This document shows positions 1 to 10,207 of a stretch of DNA of 64,000 nt, piece after piece; within the stretch, counting starts at the first letter, position 1; each line of letters starts with the position of its first letter. The position numbers and the translations under genes are program-made. The notes under the pieces were generated by a model that saw nothing but the letters and a program-made list of their open reading frames with translations, made no database searches and had not been told where the DNA came from. Source of the stretch: Astropecten irregularis (Eukaryota; Echinodermata; Asteroidea; Paxillosida; Astropectinidae); assembly GCA_963971285.1 (NCBI GenBank), contig OZ020256.1:8930541-8994540 (forward strand). Reading direction: 5' to 3'.

Positions 1-76
1 ATTTGAGAAATGTTTTATGTATCATAATTATGTGGAAAAGCCATGTGTTCTGTTTTCAACAGACACAATATCTAGT
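1..76 (+). mobile_element. Helitron-like 3' terminus (unit 1, truncated by window edge)
   Basis: The unit ends with a short stem-loop (CTGTT-TTC-AACAG, 50-62), about ten bases and then CTAGT (72-76), followed by a T run. A hairpin close to a terminal CTRR, with insertion before T, is the hallmark of Helitron 3' ends. The same layout recurs at 1116, 2290, 17295 and 17912. No Rep/helicase coding is visible, so this would be a non-autonomous member. Seen: hairpin plus CTAGT. Inferred: Helitron class. Confidence 0.5.
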
Positions 77-1116
77 TTTTTCTTCTTCTTCTTCCTTTTT
101 TTCCCATGGTCCATAGACTTTGCACACGTTTTATTCTACGGGACTTTTTTGCCATTAAACTTTATTTGACATAGTTCAAAGTTTGTACAGGCATAGAACA
201 TACAGCATAGATGTGTCCGCGTGAAAAACGTCACGATGACGTCATCAGGTGTCATGTGACAGGCTATTTGAATTTAATAATAAAAATCTTTTAAAATCAC
301 CAATAAATCAACCGATTGAGATATTAAGTTCATTCTTTCACCAAATATCAATGTTAGGCTAGGTCTTTCTTTGTGACACTTTGCTTGACCTCTGTGACCT
401 CTACTTCCGGTCAAACAGGAAGTAGCTCCTCATTTAAAAGTGATAAGAGCTAGGATCATGATTCTTTCACCAAATAACAATGTAAGGCAAGGTCTTTCTT
501 TGTGACATATTGTTTGACCTCTGTGACCTCTACTTCCGGTCAAACAGGAAGTAGCTCCTCATTTAAAAGTGGTAAGAGCTAGGATCATGATTCTTTCACC
601 AAATATCAATGTAAGGCAAGGTCTTTCTTTGTGACACATTGCTTGACCTCTAATGACCTCTACTTCCGGTCAAACAGGAAGTAGCTCCTCATTCAAAAGT
701 GGTAAGAGCTAGGATCATGATTCTTTCACCAAATATCAATGTTAGGCAAGGTCTTTATTTGTGACATATTGTTTGACCTCTGTGACCTCTACTTCCGGTC
801 AAACAGGAAGTAGCTCCTCATTTAAAAGTGGTAAGAGCTAGGATCATGATTCTTTCACCAAATATCAATGTTAGGCAGGGTAGATTTTTGTGACATATTA
901 TTTGACCTCTGTGACCTCTACTTCCGGTCAAACAGGAAGTAGCTCCTCATTTAAAAGTGGTAGAGCTAGGATCATAATTCTTTCAATGTTAAGCGAGATC
1001 TTTCTTTGTGACACATACATATTTAGATCTAATGTTGCATGAATTCATAAATTAATTTAAAAACATGGAGCGGAAAAGCTCTATGCTCTGTTGCAGACAG
1101 ACATAGAATCTCTAGT
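77..1116 (+). mobile_element. Helitron-like non-autonomous unit 2 carrying a minisatellite
   Basis: This unit starts directly after the CTAGT of the previous one, with a T/C-rich leader and a 'cccatggtccatagactttg' type segment. It ends in a hairpin (TCTGT / ACAGA, 1087-1101) and CTAGT at 1112-1116. Units at 1117-2290 and 17296-17912 share the leader and the tail. The interior holds several copies of a 129-bp tandem repeat. No coding sequence is recognisable. Confidence 0.5.
345..1010 (+). repeat. 129-bp tandem repeat, about five copies
   Basis: The word 'aggtctttct' or a close variant recurs at 361, 490, 619, 749 and about 878, giving a period of 129-130 bp. A degraded copy closes the array near 990. 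Each unit contains the inverted pair ACTTCC...GGAAGT, separated by 'ggtcaaaca', so each can form a small hairpin and carries two GGAA cores. A single diverged copy sits inside the related element near 17620-17760, which shows the array grew from a sequence already in the element. Confidence 0.85.
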
Positions 1117-2290
1117 TTTTTTTTCTTTTTCCACTTTTTTCCCATAGACTTAACACAGGGATTTTCTACAAGTCACTTCTACCATTATGCCAATTCCAAT
1201 CAACTTCATACTTGGCACATAGTTAGACCACCAACCCGAATAGTGTCCCGCGTATGTACGTCATCGTGACGTCATCACGTGCACAATTACGTCATCATAA
1301 ACATGCAAATTTTAGGGCTCTTTATCTCCGGAACGGCAAGTCCGATGCAACTCAAACTTGGTATGTAAGTATATGGGGACGTGTTATAGACAAAAAATGC
1401 AGTCACATGTTGATGACGTCATCATGTGATTTTATACGAATTATTCAATTTTTGGACCTTTTCTGTATATTTCATGAACGACAAATGGTATTTTCGAAAT
1501 TCTTTCTGCAAAATGTTTGTTAGGCTATAGGCACATGCCACAAAATACCAAAAAGTGGTGACGTCATGATGACGTCATAAAAAAGCCGATTTTCTGATTC
1601 ACATATAAGAAAATATCCGATGGTAATGAAACTTGGTGGATAGGTAGGGAATGGTACTAGTATCCTAAATCTGAAGTGACGTCACAATGACGTCATCGGC
1701 TGATTTTTTATTGATTTTTGAATATTTAATTTTGCCATTTTTTCCCGGAAACACATAGAAGCGAATATCCGATCGAAATGAAATTTGGTGGGTAGGTAGG
1801 AAATGGTACTAGTATCCTTAATATGAAGTGACGTCACGATGACGTCATCAACTGATTTTTGATTTTTTTAAATAATTAATTTAACCATTTAGAGTCAAAC
1901 ATAACACAAAACACGGGCTTTGGAACTTTTTGGACCGCTGATATGGCTATCAACACTAGTGGACCAATTGTGTACACGTAAACGTAGCACGACAACCTAG
2001 AAAATCAGTCATTTTGCTGTTTCCGCCGCCCATAAGCACAACCATACATACTATGCGCGCTGGCCTATAATAGACTGCCATTTCTGTGTTTTTCATGGCT
2101 GTGTGTATGTACATCTATCTGTATACGTGTATTGATGGATGAGTGACGACGCTCCTGGTAGTTGTTTTGGACAATACAGCGCAGATTAACTATTTCTCTG
2201 TCCTGGGTCAATTTTATATATATTATATATATTTTCTAAAACATGATGCGAAACAGCTCAGTGTTTGTTAACTACAAACACAGGTCTAGT
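1117..2290 (+). mobile_element. Helitron-like non-autonomous unit 3
   Basis: The unit directly follows the CTAGT of unit 2. It ends with the hairpin GTTTGT/ACAAAC (2263-2279) and CTAGT at 2286-2290, followed by TTT. The body contains many TGACGTCA-type words ('gtgacgtcatcatgtg' and variants at about 1260, 1415, 1560, 1680 and 1830), with a repeated segment ('aatatccgatggtaatgaaacttggtgg') at about 1613 and 1765. The short reading frames in it look random. No transposase was found. Confidence 0.5.
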
Positions 2291-2554
2291 TTTACACTGT
2301 AATTCTCAAAGTGTACGGAGCCTCTAAGGGCAAGGCAAAAGAAAAAGTTGGAAAGAGGTACAACAACTCTTGAACATCTTGAAATGTGTTTTGTTTACTC
2401 AAAATACTATTTCATTCCCTCGAAAATTCGAAATACTATTTTTTTCCCTCAAAATGATTTACTTTATACCTCAATGATTTTGTTATTTTGAAATATTTTC
2501 TCAAAATAGTATTTCGAGAGAACAAAGTAATTCTATTTTTGCCGGTGCAAGCGA

Positions 2555-3043
2555 CATTGCGACACATGATTTGCATGTTTGGAATTGGTAAATGGCAGAT
2601 TTGTGACACTGGCAATAAAATCCAAGAGGCAACGTGTCCAAACCTTCAAGAATGGACTAAAATCAATGGAGAGGGAGAAAGGGTCAGTAAAGCAGAAGTT
2701 GTGCCGCTTTCTCTTGGCATACCGAAATGCGCCACATTCTACAACTACAACTGGCCACTCTCCAGCGTTCCTTCTCATGGGACGAAACCTCAGATCAAGA
2801 CTTGACATCATCAAACCAGACATCCGCCAACGAGTGTCTCATAAACAACTGGAACAGTCACTCCATCACAGATCAGGAAAGACAAGCCGGAACCAGCATA
2901 CAGGACAGCATGTGTCAGTGCGTACCTACCGTGGCAGTGAAAAGTGGATTCCAGGCATTATCCACTCTCAAACTGGACCATTGTCTTATGAAGTCCGAGT
3001 TGGTCCTGATTCCATCTGGCGCAGACACATCGACCAGCTGTGA
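2555..3043 (+). pseudogene. Ty3/gypsy integrase C-terminal fragment
   Basis: A reading frame of about 150 codons ends at the TGA at 3041-3043. From about 2612 it reads as the end of a gypsy-type integrase: a QTFK...SMEREKGS stretch, then FLLAYRNAPHSTT, a PAFLLMGR segment, RLDIIKPD and a C-terminal chromatin/DNA-binding part (YRGSEKWIPG, TGPLSYEV, IWRRHIDQL). The HHCC zinc finger and the D,D of the catalytic triad are missing upstream, where AT-rich unrelated DNA begins. It is therefore a 5'-truncated copy that cannot make an active integrase. Family assignment rests on the well-known 'AYR..PHSTT..SP' motif. Confidence 0.85.
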
Positions 3044-3456
3044 CCCACTCAATACATTACACAACGGGCGACGCATGATGGGCGACTGCAGATATGGAAT
3101 TCCATACTTCACACTGCTTCCAATGGTGGTTCACCGGTGAAGATTCGAACACTGTCCTTTCATACTAGCACGAATGCTTCTAGTTGAATATTTATGGCGT
3201 TGCCATCAATATCATGGGGAATTCCCCCTACATACACACATTTTCGTTGTTCGATCGCCGTGACGTGTTTCACCGTGACGACCTTTTACACTGCACTTCC
3301 AACAGTGGATCACTGCTTGTTTACCTTGGATGATCGAGGGTAAACATTTTTAAAAATCGATCCGGGGTCTATTAAAGTTTTCTTTCACACTGAAGGATTC
3401 ACTAGATGCACCTGTTTTTTTTTGCTATTGTGAACGGGGTATATTAAAGGTTGGTA
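3044..3456 (+). other. Probable remains of the gypsy 3' end; no gene
   Basis: The DNA following the integrase stop may include the element's 3' LTR remnant. There is an ATTAAA at about 3370 and a T-run near 3416, but no second LTR copy in this window to compare with. Nothing coding is recognisable. Confidence 0.3.
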
Positions 3457-4490
3457 GATAAGGAAAAAGGTGATCAAAGTCACGCGACGTTTCGGCTGCT
3501 AGCCTTCATCAGGCAACTAAAGAACTAGATGCTGCGGAGTCCGTAATATCTCTCTTTAGTTCCGTCTCCACAGGACGCGGTTAGGGGCGACAGCGAAGTT
3601 GAGACCCTTCCCCAGCAGCGACTTCTTGGTGGTGGAAAGGGTCCTAGCAGAAAGGTTGAGTACCCACTTCGATGTGTCCACAGAAGACTCCGTCGGGCGC
3701 TGGGTGGAGAGATGGCGAGTCTGTCCCTCGACTAGGTCTTGGTACTTGGCAAGCTCGCGGGCCTTGCACTTCTCAAACTCTCGTCAGCAGCAGTCGTCAA
3801 TTCTCTGAATCATGCAGGTCAATCGGTGTTGGTGAAGGTTGACTCGATCTGTGCCAAGGTGGAGTTCACTTTGGTCTGGATGGCTCTCTTCGTTGTCTGG
3901 GTCAGCTGGATCCTCTCACGCAGGAAGCGGAGAGAAGCAGTCTCCACTGGCTTCCGAGCTCCCTGAGTGGGGACCAAAGGTTTGACCCTAAGATCCCTGG
4001 GTACCATGAAGTTCTTGATGCAGCGGACAAGGAAGGTCAGGTGGTTGGAATAACGGGTGAACTTCATCCTGCAGTGTTTGTATCTACGTAAGAGTCTAAG
4101 GGCTGTGCGCCTATAAACTGAATCTATACAAAGGAAAGGGTTGTTCATCGCGATGGTTAACAGATAAGGAAAAAGGTGATCAAAGTCACGCGATGTCGTG
4201 TTGCTGGTAGCGACGTTTCGGCTGCCAGTACTGCTAGCCTTCATCAGGCAACTGAAGAGCTGGATACTGCGGAGTTCGTTATATCCTGTGGGGCGGGATT
4301 TGGGTTCAAAATGCCATGATCAGCGAACTGTGGACGGGTAACTCCAGCGGACGTCGTACAGCTTTATACTCTGTGGTCAGCTGGGGGTGTGTCCTCGGTG
4401 TGGCTCTGGTGGTCCGTGTCCGCATCCACAATACCGTGTTCAGCAGACTGTCAATCCAGCGGATGTCGTACAGTTCACTCTGCGGGTATA
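3457..4490 (-). mobile_element. Penelope-like element (PLE) fragment spanning a tandem junction
   Basis: On the minus strand, from 4490 downward, there are two things. First comes the 3' tail of a PLE: the repeated 'cgtacgacgtccgctgg' / 'ccgtccacagttcgctgatca' segments also seen at 48780-49000. Next comes the leader (ATCAAAGTCACGCGA..., 'gcagccgaaacgtcgctac') and then an open frame, 4244-3819. That frame reads like a PLE N-terminus, with a CRMKFTRYSNHLTFLVRC stretch, VPRDLRVKP and a terminal FLRERI. A second, shorter leader copy lies at 3457-3545. Tail-leader-ORF order is what a tandem PLE insertion with pseudo-LTRs gives. RT and GIY-YIG domains are absent from this fragment. Confidence 0.75.
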
Positions 4491-4751
4491 TGGTTATAGA
4501 CAAGAATTATTTGTGTGTGTGTAAAAGTCACACAGTAACTCACTGTCATCTTCCTATGCATTATATAAATATGTCCACTGGGATGCCCACTGTCAAATGT
4601 GGTCCATATAAGAAAAGTTCTGGCTTCACACATCCTCCATCACAAAGTAGTCATTGTGCATAGATTTAATGTGTACTGGATTTCTAATTTTCCTGTCTAT
4701 TGCAAAGACATGATGGTCCATGTTCCAGCATATGTTTTGAACTAATCGCCT
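4491..4751. other. Spacer without recognisable gene
   Basis: AT-rich sequence between the Penelope fragment and the next MITE. No open frame of convincing composition, RNA gene or repeat boundary was seen here. Confidence 0.5.
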
Positions 4752-4755
4752 TTAA

Positions 4756-5165
4756 AGCCCTGTCGTGCTTGAATTTTTCCCGAAGATTTTACTGAGTCAA
4801 TGGGAAAATGAAAAATAGGAAAATTTTACCTGTATCCGCACTAGCACTTTTGACTCACCGTGATAGTAAGAGAATTAACTTCTCAATACCATAATTCTTG
4901 AGGGCACTTTGTGTGACCTTTTTGCATCCCCCAAAAGCAATGATGAATCCCAATTATTACTTCCAACAGTTTGAATACCGGTAACAATATCTACCATGAT
5001 TGTGATTCTTCCTGGCAAAATTTGGCCGGCAAAAAATCCCTACACAGGTCTGGAAAAGTAACCAAGGGAAGACTTTCCTTATCATTTGTACTGGACTTAA
5101 AATGGGAAAGGTACCCATCATCTCAGTAGGTTTTACCCAAAAGAGTCCAGTGTGGACATGGCTAA
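4756..5165. mobile_element. Old copy of the 'AAGCCCTGTCCGCACT' MITE family
   Basis: The left end (aaagccctgtcgtgcttga) and right end (gagtccagtgtggacatgg) are inverted and match, with mutations, the terminal repeats of the much better preserved copy at 22432-22825. The middle holds diverged versions of the same 'ttttacccat' and 'gtccag' words. No coding capacity. Confidence 0.55.
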
Positions 5166-6029
5166 AGTTTAAAGTGTAATTTATATTAGTTTTCCAAATT
5201 AATTGGACAAGTTTATTTGTTGCTTTGAGAGTGAGATTTTGTTATAAGCTCAGTACTCAAAATGTTACAATGTTGCTGTTAGGGTAGACTGTAAGCCTGA
5301 CTTGGTTGGTTTATCTTGGTTTTGTATGGGTTTCATCTGTCACAAAAATAAAAATGCAACATTTTCTGACACTGTAAATGACACATGAAGTGCACAATCA
5401 CAAAAAGGCCACCATCTCGTGTTGAAATTTCCACTGTTTTCAGTGCGGGTAGATCAATAGAGGTAAGTTGGCTGTGCCAAAGTCAGTTAATAATGATAAT
5501 AACCGCTTTTATATAGCGCATATCACAAAAAATGAAGTCTCTATGTGCGTTTTAAAGATGGTAGAAACATACCGTTAAAATTATTCTGCCTGAAATGGTG
5601 TATTTATCCAGAAAGTAGTAAAGCAACAACCGAAAATATTGTTGATTGTAAAAGATAAAAAATGACGGTGAAAAGATTAAAGAAATTCTGTGGGTGTTTG
5701 TCACTGTTTTCCAAAAAGTCGGCCCCATGTGGGACTGGAAATGCTACAGATGACCTTTACTGTATGTGTCTTGATATTTTTGCCCATGAATCTGTATTTC
5801 TTTGACAAAAACTAAAGGAATGATATTACCTTTAATTTCACAATGTGAATGGTGTGAATAATATTATGTGCACCCTAGGTGTCATGTGTCATGGCGACCA
5901 CCACATCTCGCCCTAGGTACGAAACCATACTATTGCTCTGTTGTTTTTGTAAAACTGCCAGTGGTAGTTTCGTACAATATGTGTATAACAAATTATAGCT
6001 TTTGATGCCACAATTCGGTTCATTGTTGT
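5166..6029. other. Non-coding spacer with a decayed TTAA-MITE
   Basis: No gene. The right half of the 'TTAAAGGTA...' MITE family (see 13785-14141) can be followed from about 5500 to 5845: a 'gaaacataccgttaaaat' segment, a 'tgaaatggtgtatttatccag' segment, 'tttctttgac' and a closing 'tgatattacctttaa'. Its left terminal repeat is lost. Confidence 0.5.
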
Positions 6030-6166
6030 AATAACGATGCGCACTTGCGCTAAAAATAGCACTGAACCTCAGACAAACATTGCAACCAGCCATGCAAACA
6101 TGTGGTGAATGGGGGTATGTGTGCGCGTGCATGCATGGTGTGACGTCATTAGTGCGGAACGCTATT
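6030..6166 (-). mobile_element. Palindromic 'AATAGCGCTCCGCACTAA' MITE, copy 1
   Basis: One of five copies in the window. The ends are inverted (a diverged aataacgatgcgcactt... and ...agtgcggaacgctatt). The interior has the family words 'cagacaaacattgcaacc', a 'gcgcgtgcatgcatg' stretch and TGACGTCATTAGTGCGG next to one terminus. It is in the opposite orientation to the copy at 44020. Confidence 0.75.
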
Positions 6167-6212
6167 TCACCAGCTCCAAACAATAAGATTACACAAAACC
6201 CAGGCTCTCCAG

Positions 6213-6381
6213 CAGTGGCGTCACCAGACTTTTGAGTCTGGGGGGGCACAAGGGGGGCACTAGCAATTGTTGGGGGGCACTACAATATATATTATATTTT
6301 TTTTCACAAACCCAAATCTCAAATTGGGGGGGGGGGGGGGGGGGGGCACGAGGTTCCTGGCCCCCCTTGGTGACACCACTG
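6213..6381. mobile_element. hAT-type MITE with 8-bp target-site duplication
   Basis: The terminal inverted repeats are CAGTGGCGTCACCA (left) and, read inward from the right, CAGTGGTGTCACCA, a 13/14 match. Both sides are flanked by the same 8 bp, CTCTCCAG (6205-6212 and 6382-6389). An 8-bp duplication with CAGTGGCG-like ends is diagnostic of hAT transposons. The 169-bp body includes a G run of about 20 (near 6327) and has no coding capacity. Confidence 0.9.
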
Positions 6382-6454
6382 CTCTCCAGACCAGCTGGAA
6401 GTATTAAAAGATGTGGAATACCAGTATCAGCAATATCCTACAAACAAGCAAGGG

Positions 6455-6609
6455 AATAGCGCTCCGCACTAAAAATAGCACCGGACCTCAGACAAACATT
6501 GCAACCATGCACACGTGCGTGGGTGTGCGCGTGCATGTACACTATGTGTGTGATCAATGTTTGTCTGACATCTGGGGATTTTGTGACGTCATTACTGCGG
6601 AGCGCTATT
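6455..6609 (-). mobile_element. Palindromic 'AATAGCGCTCCGCACTAA' MITE, copy 2
   Basis: It begins aatagcgctccgcact and ends actgcggagcgctatt. It carries 'cagacaaacattgcaacc', the alternating purine-pyrimidine stretch 'gtgcgtgggtgtgcgcgtgc' and TGACGTCATTACTGCGG beside the right end. Same family as copies at 6030, 39881, 42960 and 44020. Confidence 0.8.
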
Positions 6610-6911
6610 GGGGAGCAATGGCACTCCAATGTGTCTTTTTTGGGGGACAAGAGTAGCCATAAAAGCCCAGAAATGCATGGCCAAGAAATTACAGGAAGAA
6701 CATAATAGCCATGAACAATGTACAATGAATATTGTACAAATACATCTATCATCTGTCTTGACTAGCAGGATCTTTCTCAAAGGTTAACAAATGTTTAGTA
6801 TGCAGTATACAGTAGTTATTTTCTATGCTTAAATATCAACCTGTAGACCTATTAAAGTCTAAGCATAAATTTATCACATTAACTGGCTTGATTTCATTGA
6901 CTTTGTTTCAG

Positions 6912-7209
6912 TTGGCATTTCAAGAGGATTTTCAAATGGAAGAATCACCAATCAGCTTGAAGTATTCCACCCATAATGAGTGTGCCCCTTCTCAAGCATC
7001 CTCTCAACCTTCAGCCAAATCTGACACAACTATGGAAAGCAGTAAAGGTCCTAAGTATCATCCAGTGAATTTCTCAGCAGGCCCAAAGCCATTCACAAAC
7101 CGACTTGGTCCTGAACCATACAAGCCCCCTGGTTTCAAGTCAGTCAGCATGAAAGACACCACACCAGACATTAAAGACGACATGTTAAAAAGGCGGTCTG
7201 ATTTTTTCA
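6912..7209 (+). CDS. LMO7/LIMCH1-like: LMO7/LIMCH1-like gene, exon a (internal)
   Basis: This is an internal exon of a LIM-domain scaffold gene. The acceptor is ctttgtttcag (6901-6911) and the donor is a/GTAAGT at 7210. It gives 99 codons and one spare base (phase 1), reading MEESPISLKYS, a Ser-rich stretch, then PVNFSAGPKP and KRRSDFF. It joins in frame to the coiled-coil exon at 8651. There is no known domain in it; it is a low-complexity linker typical of this family upstream of the coiled coil. The first exons, with a calponin-homology domain in the vertebrate relatives, are not in the window. The 5' limit is the splice site, not a start codon. Confidence 0.75.
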
Positions 7210-7357
7210 GTAAGTGTAAATTAAGTTGTCAAGGTAAAAATGAAGTTTGAAAAAATTGTGTGTAAATAAATGTGTGTTGCTTTGTGAGAATGGGTGCATT
7301 CATCCATGGCTGGACAAACAGTGCAGTTTTCAGTTGATGTTTATGTCAAATAATTCT

Positions 7358-7585
7358 GGGGCCTATTTCATGGAGCTGCTAAGCACAAACATTTGCTTAG
7401 CACAAAAATGTCTTGCCCAATAAAACAAACCACCGTAAAAAATTTCATTAGATATTCATGGTCAGTGAACAACAGCCCATTCCCAAAGAACAATCACAAG
7501 CAATACACAACACATTTGGTTGTTAACCTTGTTTTTATTAAGACAGAAATGTCTTGCTAATTAGCAGCGCCATGAAATTGGCCCC
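7358..7585. mobile_element. MITE with 'GGGGCC.ATTTCATGG' inverted ends
   Basis: The left end ggggcctatttcatgg pairs with the right end ccatgaaattggcccc. Just inside each end lie 'gctgctaagcac' and 'gctaattagcagc'. Partial relatives lie at 7703-8398 and 48432-48580. Non-coding. Confidence 0.75.
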
Positions 7586-7702
7586 TGGTAAGGAGAGGGT
7601 TAAGCTTTGTATTGTTTGTTAAGTGATGATTTTTGATTGACTTCTCCTTCATTAATCAGATGACTTTGTGCATAACGTGAAACGAATGGACAATGCATAT
7701 CC

Positions 7703-8398
7703 TGAGGCCCATTTCATAAAACTTACGAGGCATCGCAGAGTTAAGATGCATCGCATCTCTGGGATGCGTCGCAGCTATGACGCTTTGTGGGATCCATTTC
7801 TCCAAACACATCCTGCATCCTACATCCCCCCAAAAGAATTAATCTATGCACTTAGAAGACTTAATAAATGATTAAAAAAAAATTAATCAACTGCTCATTA
7901 ACCAAAATGACAATTTTGTTTCTATTTAAATTGTATTATGTTTACTGCATGTGCAGTATGTTTTGTTTTTGTGTCATTGCTGTCATCTTCAAATGTCAAA
8001 TTCCTTGGTATTTCAGTCCAGAGCCTATATAGAAAGTGTTTCAATAACATTAGAGGTTGGAAGCAAGATAGCTGTTTATCATGTTATTGGTCTCAGTATG
8101 AAGTGATGTATCCAGTGAGAAAATGCATCAAGATGGTTTTCCTGATCTTTCAAAATTCTAGGCTGCAGAATTTGGTCTTGGTGACCATTTGATGGCTGTG
8201 CTGATGCCTTTTTTGATGAATTATTGTCATTTACTACACAGCCTGACAACAAATTAGCAGGAAAAAAAGCAGAGTTAGTGGAGAAATTATTCTCTTAACG
8301 GTTAAGTGCTAAAACTGATTCCATGAAATAGTTTTATACTTAGCAGTGCCCATAAGCACAAAAACATGCATTAAAGGATTTCATGAAATTGGGCCCAA
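7703..8398. mobile_element. Decayed, probably nested MITE(s) of the same superfamily
   Basis: The left side (gaggcccatttcataaaactt) resembles the segment at 44648, including the 'gatgcatcgcatctctgggatg' and 'cgacgc..tgtgggatc' words. The right side ends in ttcatgaaattgggccc (8380-8397), preceded by an inner 'cagtgcccataagcac'. The two ends pair only partly, so two nested or chimeric insertions are likely. Confidence 0.4.
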
Positions 8399-8650
8399 TA
8401 CTGCAACAATCTTTCATTTGTTTTGTGCATGTGTTTTGTTTGTGGTGCAGCAACTGACCACGAAACACCACTTGGTGATGTGACTGATAATGTGTACTTT
8501 ATAGTGAGAGTGTGGTACTGTCAGCCTCTGTAGTGTTTGTTTTCTTCGACTTTATGTGTAAAGTGGTGGGTGTGTATGGTTTGTAAGTAGTGGTGTGTAT
8601 GTCATTTTATTCCTACATGAATACATTGTACACATTTTTTATATTTTCAG

Positions 8651-9874
8651 ATGATGAGAAAGAGAAGATTGATGCAAGTGGAACTGTGATGGTTGCCACT
8701 GTGACTACTGATGGGCGAATAAAAGAACCAGGAGATACTTCAGCTATTCTTAAACCAGAGCTTAAACTTAAAGGGTCTTTGTCAACTCGGAGAGTGTTCA
8801 ATGTTGAGGAGGAGAAGAAAAGACTGGAGCGATGGCATACTGAGCAGGAAAGGATCCGCCAAGAACAGTATGAGCAGGAACAAAGAAGACTCAGAGAACA
8901 GCAGGAAAAGGACTTGGAGAAAGCAGAAACAGAAGAGCGACGGAGGAAGATAGAGGAACATCAGAGGCTTCTAGAGAAACAGAAAGTGCTCCAGGAACAG
9001 GCTGCAGAGGAAAGGAAACAATTGGAGGCAGAACGAAAAGCAAGAGTGAGGCAGGAGCAGGAGTTCCTAGAACAGGCCAGACTGGAGCGGGAAGAGGCAG
9101 AGAGGGAGAGATTAAAAGATGAAAAAGAACAACAGAAGATGGTTGCAGAACGAATTAAAAGGGAGGAGGAGGCCCTTAAAAAGGGAGTAGAAAAAGAAAA
9201 GAGAAAAGAAGTCGAAGAACAATCCAACAGACAGAGAGAAAAGGACGAGTGGCACCACCAAGAGCTAGAAAGACATGATCAAGAAGCGGAAACCAGAAGG
9301 ATTGATATTGACACATGGGAGAAGGAAGCCAATGAGAGAGCTGGGAGAAAGGAAGAAGAAGCAAGGATGGCTTTGGAATATGAAGACAAGGAGAAAAAGA
9401 AGTTTGCCCAATTGAGAGAAGAAGAGATCGAACGTATTCGGTTAGAAGAGAGAGAAAAACTAAGAAAGGAGTGGGAAGATCTTCAGAGAGAGAGGGCAAA
9501 GCAGGAACAGAGAGAGCGTTTGGAACTGGAGAGATTGGAACAACTTAGAGCAGAGCAGGAGCGGCTGCGGCAGGAGCGCATCAAGCTGGAACAACAGCAA
9601 GAGGAAGAAAAGTGCCAACTCCAGAGAGAAAAAGAACGCTTAATGGCTCAGCCCAAAATGTCTTTCAACAATTTAGATAAAGTTCTTAATTCAGAAGATC
9701 CAGAGGTCATCAAGAATGGTAACCACTTTGTTGAACTTGATAAAGGGATTAAAGAGAAAAAGAACCAAATATCAAAAGAAAAACCTGATATTCCTATTGC
9801 CCCTCCTAATAAAAAGGATAGAAAAGAAGATATCTTCAGTGTACCAGGACAGTCTTACTTGTCACAATACAAAG
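8651..9874 (+). CDS. LMO7/LIMCH1-like: LMO7/LIMCH1-like gene, coiled-coil exon
   Basis: A 1,224-bp exon encoding a long charged coiled coil. LMO7 and LIMCH1 proteins are actin- and junction-associated scaffolds; the family role is known, but the function in this animal is inferred. The exon starts after tatattttcag and completes the codon begun in exon a. After about 50 linker residues (KPELKLKGSLSTRRVFNVE) comes about 280 residues dominated by E, R, K and Q (EEEKKRLERWHTEQERIRQE...; QEQRERLELERLEQLRAEQE), with no proline: a single continuous alpha-helical segment. The tail is FSVPGQSYLSQYK. The donor is AAAG/GCAAGT, a GC-type site whose phase (1) exactly fits the next exon. No PDZ domain is seen, which favours LIMCH1 over LMO7, but exons may be missing. 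Confidence 0.85.
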
Positions 9875-10207
9875 GCAAGTATTTGGTTACCATGGTGTAC
9901 ATTCTTTATGTCATTCATATTATTTACTTTTGACCTTAATATTATTTTTTGGAGATTACATTTTTTCAAAGTATTAAATTGGGTAAAAGAATTGGATTCA
10001 GCAGCTGGAGTTTTATTTGCGCATTTTATTTGTCAATGATTCCTGCAATTGAATTAAATTATTTATGTCCTCTGTTTCCTACAGAGGTCTTACTTCAAAT
10101 AAACAAACTTAGTTGAGGAAAGTGTTTTGTTCTAGATCAATCTCTTGTCAGACTTCTCAAAAACATGAAAACATTGTATTGACAACATTTCCAATGATAT
10201 TTTACAG
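9875..10207 (+). other. GC-AG intron of the LMO7/LIMCH1-like gene
   Basis: The 5' end is GCAAGT preceded by AAG, the strong consensus that GC donors require. The 3' end is 'gatattttacag'. Splicing here makes the codon g+at (Asp) and joins SQYK to DGNVGTQHWVIEEAERRR without a frame change. Reading through would instead add hydrophobic residues and a stop at about 9933. Confidence 0.8.

Larger units (their letters stand above)
7210..8650 (+). other. Intron of the LMO7/LIMCH1-like gene (MITE-rich)
   Basis: GT-AG intron (GTAAGT at 7210; tatattttcag ending at 8650). It contains at least two insertions related to short MITEs, annotated separately. Otherwise AT-rich sequence with no coding frame worth calling. 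Confidence 0.7.

Noticed and set aside
352-1010. CRISPR-like array
   Set aside because: The repeat is 129 bp with no unique spacers between units; it is a eukaryotic minisatellite inside a mobile element.
2533-2823. Minus-strand frame opposite the gypsy integrase
   Set aside because: Shadow of the integrase frame, which carries recognisable motifs on the + strand.
8961-9499. Minus-strand Ser/Leu-rich frames opposite the coiled coil
   Set aside because: Antisense of Glu/Arg/Lys-rich codons always gives Ser/Leu/Phe-rich open frames.
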